Positions 47,908-58,668 of a DNA stretch of 64,000 nt are shown here, piece by piece (position 1 is the first letter of the stretch; each line of letters opens with the position of its first letter). The notes beneath the pieces were generated by a model that saw nothing but the letters and a program-made list of their open reading frames with translations, was not told the DNA's origin and made no database searches. Made by a program: the position numbers and the translations under genes. The DNA comes from Microbotryomycetes sp. JL201. Its lineage: Eukaryota; Basidiomycota; Microbotryomycetes. Location of the stretch: contig JAQYUZ010000060.1 of assembly GCA_033819885.1 (NCBI GenBank), positions 1-64,000 of the forward strand, written 5' to 3'.

Positions 47908-49249
47908 TCAAACCTTTTGCTTGGTCTTTTTGGTTGCTTTTTTAGGCGAATCCGACTTGGCTTTCTTCTTTGGCTTGTCCGCCGCCTTGTTCTCCGCCAC
48001 GAAGTCCTCATTCTCACCGACAGTCGCGTCTGGCTCGTCTTGAGCATCATTATCCTCTGCCGCCTTGCGCTTCTTCTCAACCCTGCCCTTGCCTTCCTTT
48101 GTCGCGCTCCTCTCCTTCCTTCTCTCTTCTTTCTCGGCCTCTCTCTTTTCCTTTTCTTTCGCAGCAGCCTTCTTGGCTTCAATCTCTTCCTGCGTAGGCC
48201 CAGCAAACACTCCTTCATCGTTCAACCGAGCATTGTAGATAGGCAAGGCTGTTGAAGTCGACGTCTTGATGTGCAAAGATTGGATGTTGGAGAATGGAGA
48301 CTCTGGGATACGAACTGCCAATTGAGGAATTGCAGAAAGCAAGTTGGCGACGAGTTGAGCCTCGTCGTGCAACTCGAGCGAACCAATCTTGATGGACCTG
48401 CGAGCGTGTCAAGCGAAATTAGGGGAAAGCGTCTTCGTAAGCAGGAATGAATCGAGCGGGGCTCAGACGAGACGACGTAGACTGACAAGTTTGTGCCCGT
48501 GCTGATTTGCATATAGGTGCTGGCGACGGCACGTTCGAGCTCTGCCTTCAAATCTTTGCGCGTGATTGCGATCGGTACAGGTTGTCTGAATGCGAGAGCG
48601 AATGAGCGAATCACAAACTTGAGACATGTGCATGCCGCAAACGCACTTCTTGGCGTCCCTCCACATTTTGCCAATGCAGTGGCCGACCTCGACCATGACG
48701 CGGTCGTCGACCAGAAACAAGTCTGCCTCTTTCAACAGCTGTCGCTTTGCTTCAAACGTCTTGTGCTTCGTCTTGAGCTTGTCTACGCCGATGACGCGGT
48801 TGATAAACTTGATGTTGAGCTTGTCGAGCAAGTCTTTATATTCGCGCTGCGGGTCTTTGACAAACAGCGTGACCGGGTTCTGTCGCGGGTCAATGACAGG
48901 GTGTTCAAGAGTGCTGAGACACACGATCAGGGTCAGTCCTGGTCCCGTGTCGATTGCAGTCGCCGTTTGCTCACACTCTGACGGGTTTGTGGACCTCCCT
49001 GCGGGGCGGTTTGACCAGCCCGACGCTCAAAAACACTTTTTCGTCTCCATTGTCCAGCAGAGTGCTGTCCTGCTGCTGCTGTCGTCGCTTGTTGGCGTGG
49101 TTGACGAGTGCCTTGACTGCGTTTTTGCACTGTTCAACGTCGACGGGCAGGCTGGACAGGCTAGGGACGGCAGCAGGCTCGCGAGGCTTGACACTCGCAG
49201 GCTTGAACAGCTTTGGCGGCTGCTGGTCCGTCTTTCTTGCCGTCGCCAT
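47908..49249 (-). CDS. L1-domain ribosome biogenesis factor (Cic1/Utp30/RSL1D1 type)
   Basis: A nucleolar protein with a ribosomal protein L1 fold that helps pre-rRNA processing. Exons 48975-49249, 48647-48913, 48487-48585 and 47908-48397 give 376 residues. The ATG at 49249 gives a Lys/Pro-rich N terminus. The L1 domain follows: VEQCKNAVKALVNHA, then HPVIDPRQNPVTLFVKDP, INRVIGVDKLKTKHK, EADLFLVDDRVM, and QPVPIAITRKDLKAELERAV. The second junction restores KKQPVPIAI and the third restores TNLSIKIGSLELHDEAQ. The C-terminal 130 residues are a Lys/Glu-rich helix ending in basic clusters, typical for nucleolar targeting. Utp30 and Cic1 are not easy to tell apart here; the long charged tail favours the Cic1/RSL1D1 side. 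Confidence 0.88.
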
Positions 49250-49460
49250 CGGTGCGCGTCTGGGCAAAAAAAGTTTCGAAGCGCGCGCGCGCATTTCCCG
49301 ATTAGGAGCATTCGTAAAACAGGTAAGCACGCTTGGTATTCGCATTTAAAGGTCACGTGCACAGATGCGAATTTTCAACTTCAACATCTGCCTCGAACAA
49401 TAGGATACGCCGCACTACTAGTATGCGGACAAGATATCGGGTACATCCGGGCGACTACAG

Positions 49461-52400
49461 CTAGGCAACCCGAGGACGCGCGTCTGGAGGAACCGCCGAC
49501 ACGGCAAAAGGCGTCGCGCGAACAGGAAAAGGACCAGGAGTAGGAGCCGAGGATATAGTTGACCCGGGGACAAACCGCTTCCAAGCGTCCCGAGCTGGTG
49601 TTTGACCCGCTGACGAGGTGGCGCTTGCGAAAGTCGCCTGCTGCGCTCGAATGGCGAACTTGTGCATGTTTGGCAGTGGCATGACGCCCAAGCTCGTCTG
49701 ATCAGTCGTACCGGCTGATCGCAAGTCTTGAGTACCGGATCGGAACAATTGCAAAGGTCTGCTGTACCTCGTCGACGAAGGATCAGACAATGGCGGCAAG
49801 CCCATTGGAGACTTGAGAGGCGCGACAACCGACTGGTGCACACGCAAAGACGTATTCGACTCCAGAACATGACCCCCTAATTCGTTGCCCCCATGCGACT
49901 CGGCTTGCGAGATTGATGGAACTCGCTGCTCAGCAAACCACTTGATCAGAGGCGGAGTAGAAGGTCGGCCGACGATGCGAGATTTCTTGAAATGCGGCAA
50001 ACTCGAATAAGCGACAGGCGTCGCGTTCTTCTCCGCGTCTGCATCCGAAACCTCGGCCGCTGTTCGTCGCTTGTGTGCGATAGGCGCAGGCTTGCCCTGG
50101 TTGACGACAGCGGCAACCTTTGCCCGAGTAGTTCCGACGGCTTTCCTCTTTGACAAGAGCTCGTGTTCAGGTCCGATAAAGCGGGCAGTAGCAGCGTATC
50201 GCAAATTGACGGGTTGGACCATGTGCTACGATCAACAAAAATTGTCAACGTTTCAACGCGCAGCGATTGTGTCGCCAACTCACATCAAATTGCTGCTGCA
50301 CGCCTCGGCCCTTGACCCAATCGCTGTCAACAAATCATACGCACAGCGGCTCAGGCTCGAATACTGACCTCCATAATGATGACGTCGCCATGCCTCAGAT
50401 TCAACCTCAGCGTATATTTCCGCCGTGACTTTGTCGCCGGCACGGGCTTCTCGTCAACTTTGGTCTCGTTCTTGCGCTTCTTGTCTATCTTGCGACGGAA
50501 CGTCATATCGGCGTCCGATCCGAGAGACAAGCTCGCTACAACCGGCCCTAATCCGACTTCTCCGTCGTCATGAAAAGACATTTTCCCGCCTTCCACTGTC
50601 GCACAGCGTCATCTCAGCTCGAACACGAATGACTGACGGCGCAAGGACTCACTATATGCGACGGACAAGACTTCGTTGAAAGCCGGGCCTGATTTATGTC
50701 GACAGATTGAACCGGCAAATTCTGTGAGTGTCTCGCACGCTTTGCGAACGCATGGCGGTGCCGTCTGCCCCGGTCCAGCGGTCATGCTGTAATCCAGGGT
50801 TGGATCAGAAGCCGATAGAGGCCTGTCGAACGGGTACGTGTCGGTTGCAGCGCCATAGTGGTATCTCTCGCCCGCATTAAAGGAGAATTGCGAGCACAAA
50901 CCTCCACCAGCAACTGCAGAGGCTTCAAGTCAGAACATGAGCTTTCGTGTCAATCGTTTGAATAACTCGCTCAGCTTCAATGACGGGATTCGACTACGTT
51001 TGAACAAGTCCGAAGCTTCTTTGCTTTGATATTCAATAAACAATTGATCCGCTCGGGCTCGGTTCGCCGGCGCCGTTGACCAGACTTGATGAATTCTGGC
51101 GTCAGGTCCGAGCTCGATTGTCCAGCCTTGCAAATCTCCACTGTGGACTCTCTGTACGATCAAGCCTTCTGCGGCGATGGGTGCTTTTCGCTCCGAGCTC
51201 GCCAAGTCGGCAGCTCGAAGAGCGTCAGCTGCGATATCGACAGAGACGTGGCAATATGCGCAGCGCAGCACTCGCCATTCTACGCGCGACGATAGTCGCC
51301 CGCATTGCTCGCAATGATATCCTCGCCACGACTCGTGTGAAAAGTCAGTCTTGTGACTGGCCATTGATTGCAGAGATGGCGGGAAAAGCGAGGATGGAAC
51401 AATTGACGGCCATTGAAGATCCTGATTCGCTTCGAGAAAGGAAGGGTTGTACTCTAGCAAGTCGACGCACGCGACGTGCTTCGAGTCCGGATTGCTCTGT
51501 GCGTGAATAGATTGGTCAAGGCAATCCTAGGGCGTGAGACGGAACTGACCTTGAAAAATGCATTGCATTTCTCGTGGAGACAGAGAGGTTGCTGAAAGAC
51601 GCGCGACGAAGTTCTTGAGCAAACCGAACATGTGAACGGCGCCAGAGAACTTTCGCTGGCCATGGCAGCCATCGCTGGCAGGGCGGATCCAGCTACTAGA
51701 TCAAGGAACCACGGTTGACCTTGACTTGGCGCCCATTCGAACAAGATCTTGAACCGGGTAAAGTAGGCCGTCGGATCCTGCTCTGTGGGGCTCGCTTCCG
51801 CTTCGACCTAGCCGTTTTCGTCAGCCGGGAACTTCTGGCAATCAAGACATCGCAAGATTCTCACCCAAATATCGCGGACGAAATAGTAGCCTAGCACGGC
51901 ATAACGCACGTCCATGTCCTTCAGTTTTGGGAAAAACTTCCAACTGCCAAGAATCTCCGATCAGGGCCGAGTCAACCTTCGGAAATTACCGCCCGCACTT
52001 TTGTCCTGCAAGCAGAGCGACAGGCGTGTGACGAGCCTTGCAATTGTACAATGCCCGCATTCGCACATTGTCTCGAGTTTGGTCCCCGCTCAATCGGTAA
52101 TTGCCTCCCGAAGCCGTTGCGCATCCACCGCCGCTGCAAATTTGTTATCGTCAGTCTCGCACAACCTGCGTCCTTGTTCAACAAAGCTTACTGCGACACG
52201 ATGACGCGCCCGCCGTCAAGACAGCAATCATTTGCCGCGCCAAACCCATCAAGCAAATATCCAAAGCAGCGCTCGCCTGTCGAGCCCGTTGAGATTCGTC
52301 ACCTCCAACGCTTTTCGGCGTTTGCAGCAGACTGACCAAAGTCGTAGTGGCCGCCTTGATATGCTTTGAAGTATGGCAACGATTCGCACAACTCCTGGCG

Positions 52401-53265
52401 CCCCTGTGCAGATCAACGTGAGCGCCCAGCTGGCGTGCGCGATTTTGTGTACCCACAGCACACCAAATCGGCGGCTTGCCATGTTTGAGCGTCATGTTTT
52501 CATCTGCCGCGACCCAATTTGTCCGATCAAACATTCTGTCAAGTGACTCTGGCGTTCGTGGCAAGCTTCTCCGAGCTCTGATTGGCTTTCGCGTCGCGTC
52601 ACTTTTGGCCGTGCGATTAACAGCTGCGGCCGTAAGAGGATGGTCTTGCTCTGAAGCTGGTGGCGTGGGCAAGCTGGGCGCCACATTGCAGCTTCCTTCC
52701 GGTCGCGAAGAGAGAAACGGCGGAGGCTTATCGAATTGCTTTCGACCTGTTGCTGGATGTTTTTGGCGCAGTAACGGGGTGAAACAGGGCAGAACGAGCT
52801 CGGGCGAAGGCATTCTCGCCAGAATGTGACCTAGATATAGCTTGTTGGCGACACGGAATACACCGAGAGGGTGCGATGTACAATCTGCTGACCTAGTTGC
52901 AAAGTGTCCGAATCTGCCTCACCCTGCAAAATCCGGTCACGTCCGGTCGGTGGTGGACTGCGATTCGCGACTGGTTGCCGTGACGGCGTGCGCCCAAACA
53001 CATGGCCCATTTCAGCTTCGAGTGACGCGTCAGAGACATCATCACTGTCGTCTCTGCCCGCGAATGCCGGGCCTCGGCGCTCGTCCTCGCTGTCAATCGC
53101 GAGCACGTCCTCTCGCTCGTGCTCAGTGCGCTCAGCTTGTTTCGATAGCTCCAAAACGCGTTCCAAGTCTGCGTCCGAGCCGAACCAGCGCGCGTGGTCG
53201 AGCGAGAGCGCGTCGCGTTCGGACGTGCATTGCCGAGTGACACGCACGAGTCTCGACAGGGGCAT
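49461..53265 (-). CDS. Large AlkB-family 2OG-Fe(II) dioxygenase with UIM-like motif and zinc ribbons
   Basis: Twelve exons join into a protein of roughly 1000 residues. The order of parts is: N-terminal DADLERVLELSKQAE, which resembles a ubiquitin-interacting motif; a disordered stretch; a conserved domain with RQELCESLPYFKAYQGG, GYLLDGFGAANDCCLDGG and YAVLGYYFVRDIW; two Cys4 ribbons (FTCSVCSRTSSRV with CLHEKC, and YHCEQCGRLSSRV with CAYC); and the AlkB core. The core has AGERYHYG, then MSFHDDGEVGLGPVVASLSLG with the HxD metal site, then HGDVIIMEG and FDHMVQPVNLRYAATARF with the distal His and the RxxxxxR signature of AlkB. A 220-residue basic, disordered tail follows. The first join, TLQLGHILARMPS, links the UIM exon to the next exon. 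AlkB proteins demethylate alkylated DNA or RNA. Catalytic residues look complete, so repair activity is likely; substrate is unknown. Confidence 0.82.
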
Positions 53266-53415
53266 GCTGCTTCGGATGGTTGACTATGTGATCTTGCTCG
53301 TTGCAGGCTATAGTGGCATTGCAAGTGGTCGTGGCAGGAGGATGCGAGATCTCGAGCTCATTCAAGTGAGACATCATAATGGCCGATGAAGGTACTCTGA
53401 TGAAACACAATTCCG

Positions 53416-53703
53416 CTAGCTGTGATAATGAGTGTGATTGACGGTGACACCAGACACTGAATATCGTCGAACCCGCGGTTCGTTTCGGCCGCTGCTTCTG
53501 CTGCTGCTGCGCTTGGCGTCGCTACTTCTGCGACGAGGTGGCCGTTCATCTCTCTCATGGCTACTGTTAGTGCGCGCATCTTCCTCGGCTTGGTAGCCTT
53601 GTGCGTAACCCGGTGGAACGCTGTATGAGCCCCTTCTGTACGGCTGCGGGCGATTCATCCTTGACAACGGGGGTCGAGACGGGCCATCAAAGTGTGCTGG
53701 CAT
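53416..53703 (-). CDS. Arg/Ser-rich small protein, unrecognised
   Basis: An ATG at 53703 opens 95 codons with PYRRGSYSVPPGYAQGYQ and a C-terminal SSSRSSGRNEPRVRRYSVSG, ending THYHS. It is disordered and basic with SR repeats. The frame is open upstream to a CAG acceptor at about 53730, so this may be the last exon of the coiled-coil gene directly upstream (a 190-nt intron, phase 0) and not a separate gene. No family is recognised. Confidence 0.4.
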   Translation of the reverse strand: MPAHFDGPSRPPLSRMNRPQPYRRGSYSVPPGYAQGYQAEEDARTNSSHERDERPPRRRSSDAKRSSSRSSGRNEPRVRRYSVSGVTVNHTHYHS

Positions 53704-53837
53704 GGTCGAAGAGCGTTCAGGTTGAATCTGAGACAACGCAGAGCGTCAGCTGACTTTTTGGCATCATACGGCTCGTGCAGCGAACCAGGATCTCTCGAGC
53801 TCGGTCGATCAGCTTGTCTACGATGCTCTAGTCGGTG

Positions 53838-54578
53838 TCAGGCTGAAGCACGTCGAGCGCCAAGCGTCAGCATCCGGCGAGGTGTTGAATCATCAAAAAA
53901 GCCTACTGTCCTGGTCTGCATCCGTCCGTCTGCGCGCGGCCGGCGCAATTGAAGAGTAAAACTGGCAATTTTCAAATCTCGTAGCAGTTTGAAGCGCATA
54001 TCGGCAGTGACATCTGCTTCAAGCTCGAGTTTCCTGAGGCAAGCCTCAATGTCGGTTATGCGCCGGACGTCAAAGCTGGCATCTTCGATCGAACGTTGCA
54101 GCTCGAGATGGCGCTGACGCTCCAGTTTGTCTTGGTCGAGCAGGTCTTGCGCCTGCCGTTTTCGAGACTGCAACGTTTCGTTGGCATGCTCGTAATTCTC
54201 GCGCTCTTCCTCACAGGAGTTTTCAGCCACCTTCACTTGTCTGTGAAGTTTTGAAAGCTGGCTCTGCAATGCCCTTAGCTGCTCTTCCAAATCACGTGCT
54301 TGCTGCTGAAGCGATCGGGCGCGCTTGTCCGCTGCTGTTGCGCGTGCCTGCGCTTCAGAGACCTCGCGATTCGACAGGTCCACGGCGCGCGCTAACGCTT
54401 TGAAAAGATTTGAAATCTTGTGCAGCTCGGTTACGACCTCCTCTTGCTCTCGCCTTGCTTGGACCTGACGGGCCGATGCTTCTGTTTTGATCTCCATGGC
54501 TGTGCGGAATTCTTGCTCCAGCAGAGCTTCAAAATTGTCGGCATTGATTGAAACCTCTGTCATCTGGCTTGCCGGCAT
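53838..54578 (-). CDS. Coiled-coil protein A of a four-gene run
   Basis: A mostly single-exon frame; the ATG at 54578 gives 246 codons, although upstream in-frame ATGs exist. Almost the whole protein is predicted coiled coil by its heptad pattern and its high Glu, Gln, Arg, Leu and Ala content, for example AADKRARSLQQQARDLEEQL. Near the C terminus is a less charged patch, RFKLLRDLKIASFTLQLRR. The end is uncertain: a 65-nt intron would give RTPDTD as the tail, and read-through gives a longer one. No known family is recognised. It lies on the minus strand directly downstream of coiled-coil genes B, C and D. Confidence 0.6.
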   Translation of the reverse strand: MPASQMTEVSINADNFEALLEQEFRTAMEIKTEASARQVQARREQEEVVTELHKISNLFKALARAVDLSNREVSEAQARATAADKRARSLQQQARDLEEQLRALQSQLSKLHRQVKVAENSCEEERENYEHANETLQSRKRQAQDLLDQDKLERQRHLELQRSIEDASFDVRRITDIEACLRKLELEADVTADMRFKLLRDLKIASFTLQLRRPRADGRMQTRTVGFFDDSTPRRMLTLGARRASA

Positions 54579-54720
54579 GGTTGAAAGCAGAGGGTGCCCG
54601 CCGCCAGCGCCACAACCCCTGAGCTGCAGAAGTCCGCGGCATGGTGAAACGGCAAATTCAGTGATCGACATTACATCAAGAGACGAGAAATCAATGTTGA
54701 CAAGGTACCAGTCTATGCAC

Positions 54721-56060
54721 TCATTGCTTTTTGCGATCCTCTCTGGTCCTAATGTGCTCAGTTGCACGTCGCCTCGGGGTGAACATCGAGGCGAATGAAT
54801 GACGACGCGGACGATTCTTGTGTCTTGAACGGTTGATAGGCTCTGATCTTGTGGTTGAAGCTTGCCGACCTGCCTTGTCACGCCCAAGGCCGGTCTGAGA
54901 ATGAAGGTTGGGCGGCGATGTTTCAGAATGATTGGGCGTGCCTGTGCAGCTTGCTGGTCGCGTTTGTTCTTGAGGCTGTGCTACATTGATTCCAAGCTTC
55001 TTCACAGTCTGTATTACGTCATCAATGAGTTGGTCGACGTAGCGTGCGTCCATTTCTCGCTGCAGGGCGTTATTGTCATTGCATGGCATTTGACGGGCCC
55101 GCTCTGTGCTTGACCTACGCTCACTTGCTCCGTACGCGTTCGCGGCGCTCCGTGCAAGACTTCACTGTTCACACGAGCCCTCTCAATCATTGACGCGTCT
55201 GTGATCAGTCGTCTCAAGTTCTCCGTGTCTAGCACCGTGATCTGGCTTGAATGGTTTCGTATAAGATTCCGGAGATAATTGATCCATTCTTGACGACTCG
55301 AGATCCGGTAGGGCTCGTCAAGCAGTGTCTTTGGCCTTGGCCGCGATGCGTTTTCTGAATCAGACTCTGATCCGCTCGACGATTCGGAGTGGTCTGATCC
55401 CGCGTGTGACGATCCTTCTTCCTCTTCACTAGAGTGATCACTTGAGTGCTTAGAACCAGCCTGCGACTCTGAGGCTTCACAGTCAGAGCCCGAGTCCGAC
55501 GCCGCTTGCGAGTCGTTGTCCGAGACCGTCTTTGAATTTGACTGAGCCGACGGCGCAAAGCGAGATGGAGCTGCACTTTCAGTGTCTGACTCTTCCACAA
55601 CAAGCTCGTCTCCTGAGCTGTCATGCGGGCTCTCTAAATCTTGCGAATCCCGCTCGCAAACTTTGACAGCTTCGCGCGTAACGTGAACCTGTTCTTGAAT
55701 GGTATCTAACAAGTCCGTCAAAGTCTTCATCTGCTCTTTGGCCTCTCTTCGCTCTTTCGACTTTTTATTCAATGCTGCTGTGATCTTATCCAATCGTGTT
55801 GCCGCTTGTCGAGCCAACTCGGCACTTTCAAGCCGCTTGTATCTGCGATAGGACGTGTGAGCTTGCTTCGTATATTTCGAAACATCACCAGCGACCGATT
55901 TCTGTTCTAACTCGAGCCTGTGAATCTGGCCTTTGAGTTGCTGTCGTTCACGACCGAGCTCTTCAACTCGGATGCCGGCCTTTCGCCAACTGGCTTCGAG
56001 GTCTGAAAGATGCTTGCGATCTCTTTCCAGTCGCTGCGTCAACGCTTGACGCTCATTCAT
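54721..56060 (-). CDS. Coiled-coil protein B of a four-gene run
   Basis: Exons 55125-56060 and 54721-55059 give 424 residues. The first 145 residues are a continuous coiled coil (RVEELGRERQQLKGQIHRLE and KSKERREAKEQMKTLTDLLD). A very acidic Ser/Asp/Glu tract of about 90 residues follows. A short folded segment, EWINYLRNLIRNH then ENLRRLITDASMIERARV, continues across the junction into REMDARYVDQLIDDVIQTV. The C terminus is basic. No family is recognised. The alternation of coil, acidic tract and small helical domain recalls cytoskeletal or kinetochore scaffold proteins, which is only an impression. Confidence 0.7.
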
Positions 56061-56263
56061 ATGATACGAGGGCTGTTTCTCGCTGCGGTCGAACGGTACA
56101 AGGAAAAAGAGATTTGAACTCGCATTGGCAGTGCAAGAACTCCGCGGCGTACACAAAAGAAAAGGCGATGCAGGTCTGTGCACAACTCGGGACGGCAATA
56201 GCAAGTATATGGGAATGCAAAAAAGAATATAGTCGCTATCCTGGCTTTGGTCCTTTGAAGCAA

Positions 56264-57458
56264 TTACTTTCTCGCGGTCCGACGGCTTTTGTCGGCCGTG
56301 TTCCCTCTGTCTGAGCTCATCAGGTCAAGACCCATAGGTACATTGGAAGAATGATTACGTTGAGACTGGCTTGATTGACTTTCTCGGTGGTGTTTAGCTG
56401 AAGTTAGACGATGCGGGTGGTGGTGAAAGTCAGACTCGGAACGCTTGACGCGCTCGGTGCCTGAGCTGCCTGAATTGTATCTCGACCCGTCGCTGTTTGA
56501 GCTATCATTGGAGTTTTCATAACTTGAGCTTGAAGTTGAACCCGTCCTCACCATGCCTTGAGGCCGCGGCATGTTCGCGTTTGAGCCACGCCGCCTCGCG
56601 CCCGGCACCCCTTCGCTGTTGGAAGACTTGACGGGCTCCGAGATTGTCCGGATGGTCAAGCGAGGGCGCGGCTGGGCATTGGCCTCATCAACTTCCGGGT
56701 GAAAAGCGGAAAGAGGGGTTCCACGTGATGCATTTTGACGAGTCTTGGGTTCGAAAACTTTTCCTTCGCTTGCAGCCAAGTCCTCAAGTAAAGGCCGGAG
56801 CGTGTGCTGCAGAGAGTTTTTAGATCATTTGACTCGGTTCGAACGCTCTAATTCGGTCTGTGCTCACTGGATGTAAATAGATTTGTATCTCAGCAAGTTT
56901 GGTGTCGATTGCACCGGACAACGCCTGCAGAGAATTAATGAGCAGCCCGACACTCTGCAAGGGGATGGAACTGACCTCATCGGGTGATTGAATATCCCTC
57001 ACAAGCTCCAACACGTCTGACATTTTCCTGTACAAGCCTCGAAGCTGGCTTTGGCTGAGTTTTGACGAGTTGGCAATAATCATCCGTCCAGTCTCTGCAA
57101 TCTTATCCAACTGATTGTGCTTCTGCTGAAGGTGTCCTACAACACTCGCTTCGTCCTTGTATTTGTTCTGACAGAAAGTCAACTCGTTTCGCCATCGCAT
57201 GATGATCTTTTCTTGCTCGTCCTGTGCTTCACGAAGCCGATGCATCTCCTCGTTCAATGTTTTGAGCTGAGCATCCAATCGTGCAAACTCGTCGCGACTG
57301 GCCTTTAGCTTGGAAACGGCAGTTTGGATGGCTTGTTCCCCCTCGTTCTTGAGCTCTTTGATCCGTCGCGTGATGCCTTGAGCATACGAGACAACGCTGG
57401 AAAGGGTGAATTCCAGCTGTCTGACTGTGTCATCAGCGGCCATCTGCTGCGACGACAT
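56264..57458 (-). CDS. Coiled-coil protein C of a four-gene run
   Basis: Exons 56868-57458 and 56264-56806 with a 61-nt intron give 377 residues. The N-terminal 150 residues are coiled coil (ITRRIKELKNEGEQAIQTA and LNEEMHRLREAQDEQEKII), followed by a hydrophobic helix pair with SVGLLINSLQALSGAID. The junction joins IQIYLHP to HTLRPLLEDLA. The rest is Ser/Arg/His rich and disordered. No family is recognised. Gene size, intron count and strand match gene B, suggesting old duplication or shared origin, but I see no direct sequence identity beyond coil composition. Confidence 0.7.
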
Positions 57459-57797
57459 GTGTGCTAAAGAAAAGAAAGAAAACAGGACATCGCCATTCGA
57501 GCCGTGAGATTGAGACTCCTGATTGAGCCGCAGCGCGTCGAGACATCGTCCTTATCAGGTCCGCGGCTCTTTCGAGCCATCTCAGCGCACACAACTCTTT
57601 CCTTCACTCAAAGCTCCTTGCAGGGATTTGCCGAAATGATGCTCAATTCCCTACCATTCGGCCTAAATTGCGTGATCTGGAGTACGTCAGGAGCCTGCCT
57701 GAGCTCATAAAATGAAATGTATGCTTTGGAGACCCTAATGTCCTCATGCCCCATACCTCGTTTGACAGCACGAATTTGACCTTAGCCTCAGAGACTA

Positions 57798-58479
57798 TTA
57801 AAAACTACGGTCAACAATAAAGCCGTCGGATACGCCACTCGGGTAAGGATGATCCCACCCCTGCCAATGTCCGCCAGTGTGATCGCTTGAATCGTGCATT
57901 TCGACCGTGGGTCGTCGTGTAGGCTGCGCCGAATGGCCTCTCGGGTTCGGTGCTTCTTGCTCGAAGTTTGCGAGGGCACCATTCACATGGAACAGTAGGT
58001 ATTTGATCCTTTTAATGGCCTGTCACGGAGGAGGCTGCACGTTAATCAAATTCGCCGGGATAGCAACAGAGCTTGCCTGTTTGGTGCTGCGTTGATTTCC
58101 GCATGCAAGCTCTCTTGCGTCATGCAAATCGAGAACCAAAGCGCGAAAGGCAGCGTCAGGCATTTCCGTCCCCTTGACTCGCTCAAAACAATCCTTAAAT
58201 TCGCTCGAGGCGCTCGACGCAACGCGATATCTTCTGGCAATCAGCCGTAGCTTGTTTCTCGACTGCGCGAGCATCTTTGAGCTGTTGTTCCAGAGACTTG
58301 CGGCGTGCCTTGGCGTCGAGCGTTTCTTGTTGTGCCTGTCGTTCCTTGCCGTTAGCTTTGGAAATGGCTTTTCTTGTCAAGTTCAGTTCATTCGACACTG
58401 TGATCACTTCGTTCGGCCGGGTAGGCTCTGGATTACGGGAATGCTCTGCATAAGTCGTTGAGCGCCGTCGCGACGACAT
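57798..58479 (-). CDS. Coiled-coil protein D of a four-gene run
   Basis: The ATG at 58479 opens MSSRRRSTTYAEHSRNPEP and a 60-residue coiled coil (SKANGKERQAQQETLDAKA and KSLEQQLKDAR). A second exon contains EFKDCFERVKGTEMPDAAF and DLHDARELACGNQ, and a third, from about 58035, reads IKRIKYLLFHVNGALANFEQ and ends at the TAA at 57798. The intron between exons 2 and 3 fits a 48-nt size. The join between exons 1 and 2 near 58200 could not be resolved, so the model is incomplete. No family is recognised. Confidence 0.5.
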
Positions 58480-58668
58480 GAGAACAAGCAGGATCAGATT
58501 GAGAATCGGCCGACGGGCTTCTCTTTTGCGATCCGCGGAGCTGTTGCCGCTCTCGTCAAAGCTCCTAAGGGCTCTTGGCGAACAATTCGAATGGATACAT
58601 TACCAACAAACAACCAACGACATGCTTCAAACCTGGAACAAATGGGATGAAAAGAAATAATGCGGCCT

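Noticed and set aside
56085-56190. A tRNA-like T-loop (GAGTTCAAATCTC) on the minus strand
   Set aside because: Only three base pairs close the loop and no D-arm, anticodon arm or acceptor pairing can be built upstream.
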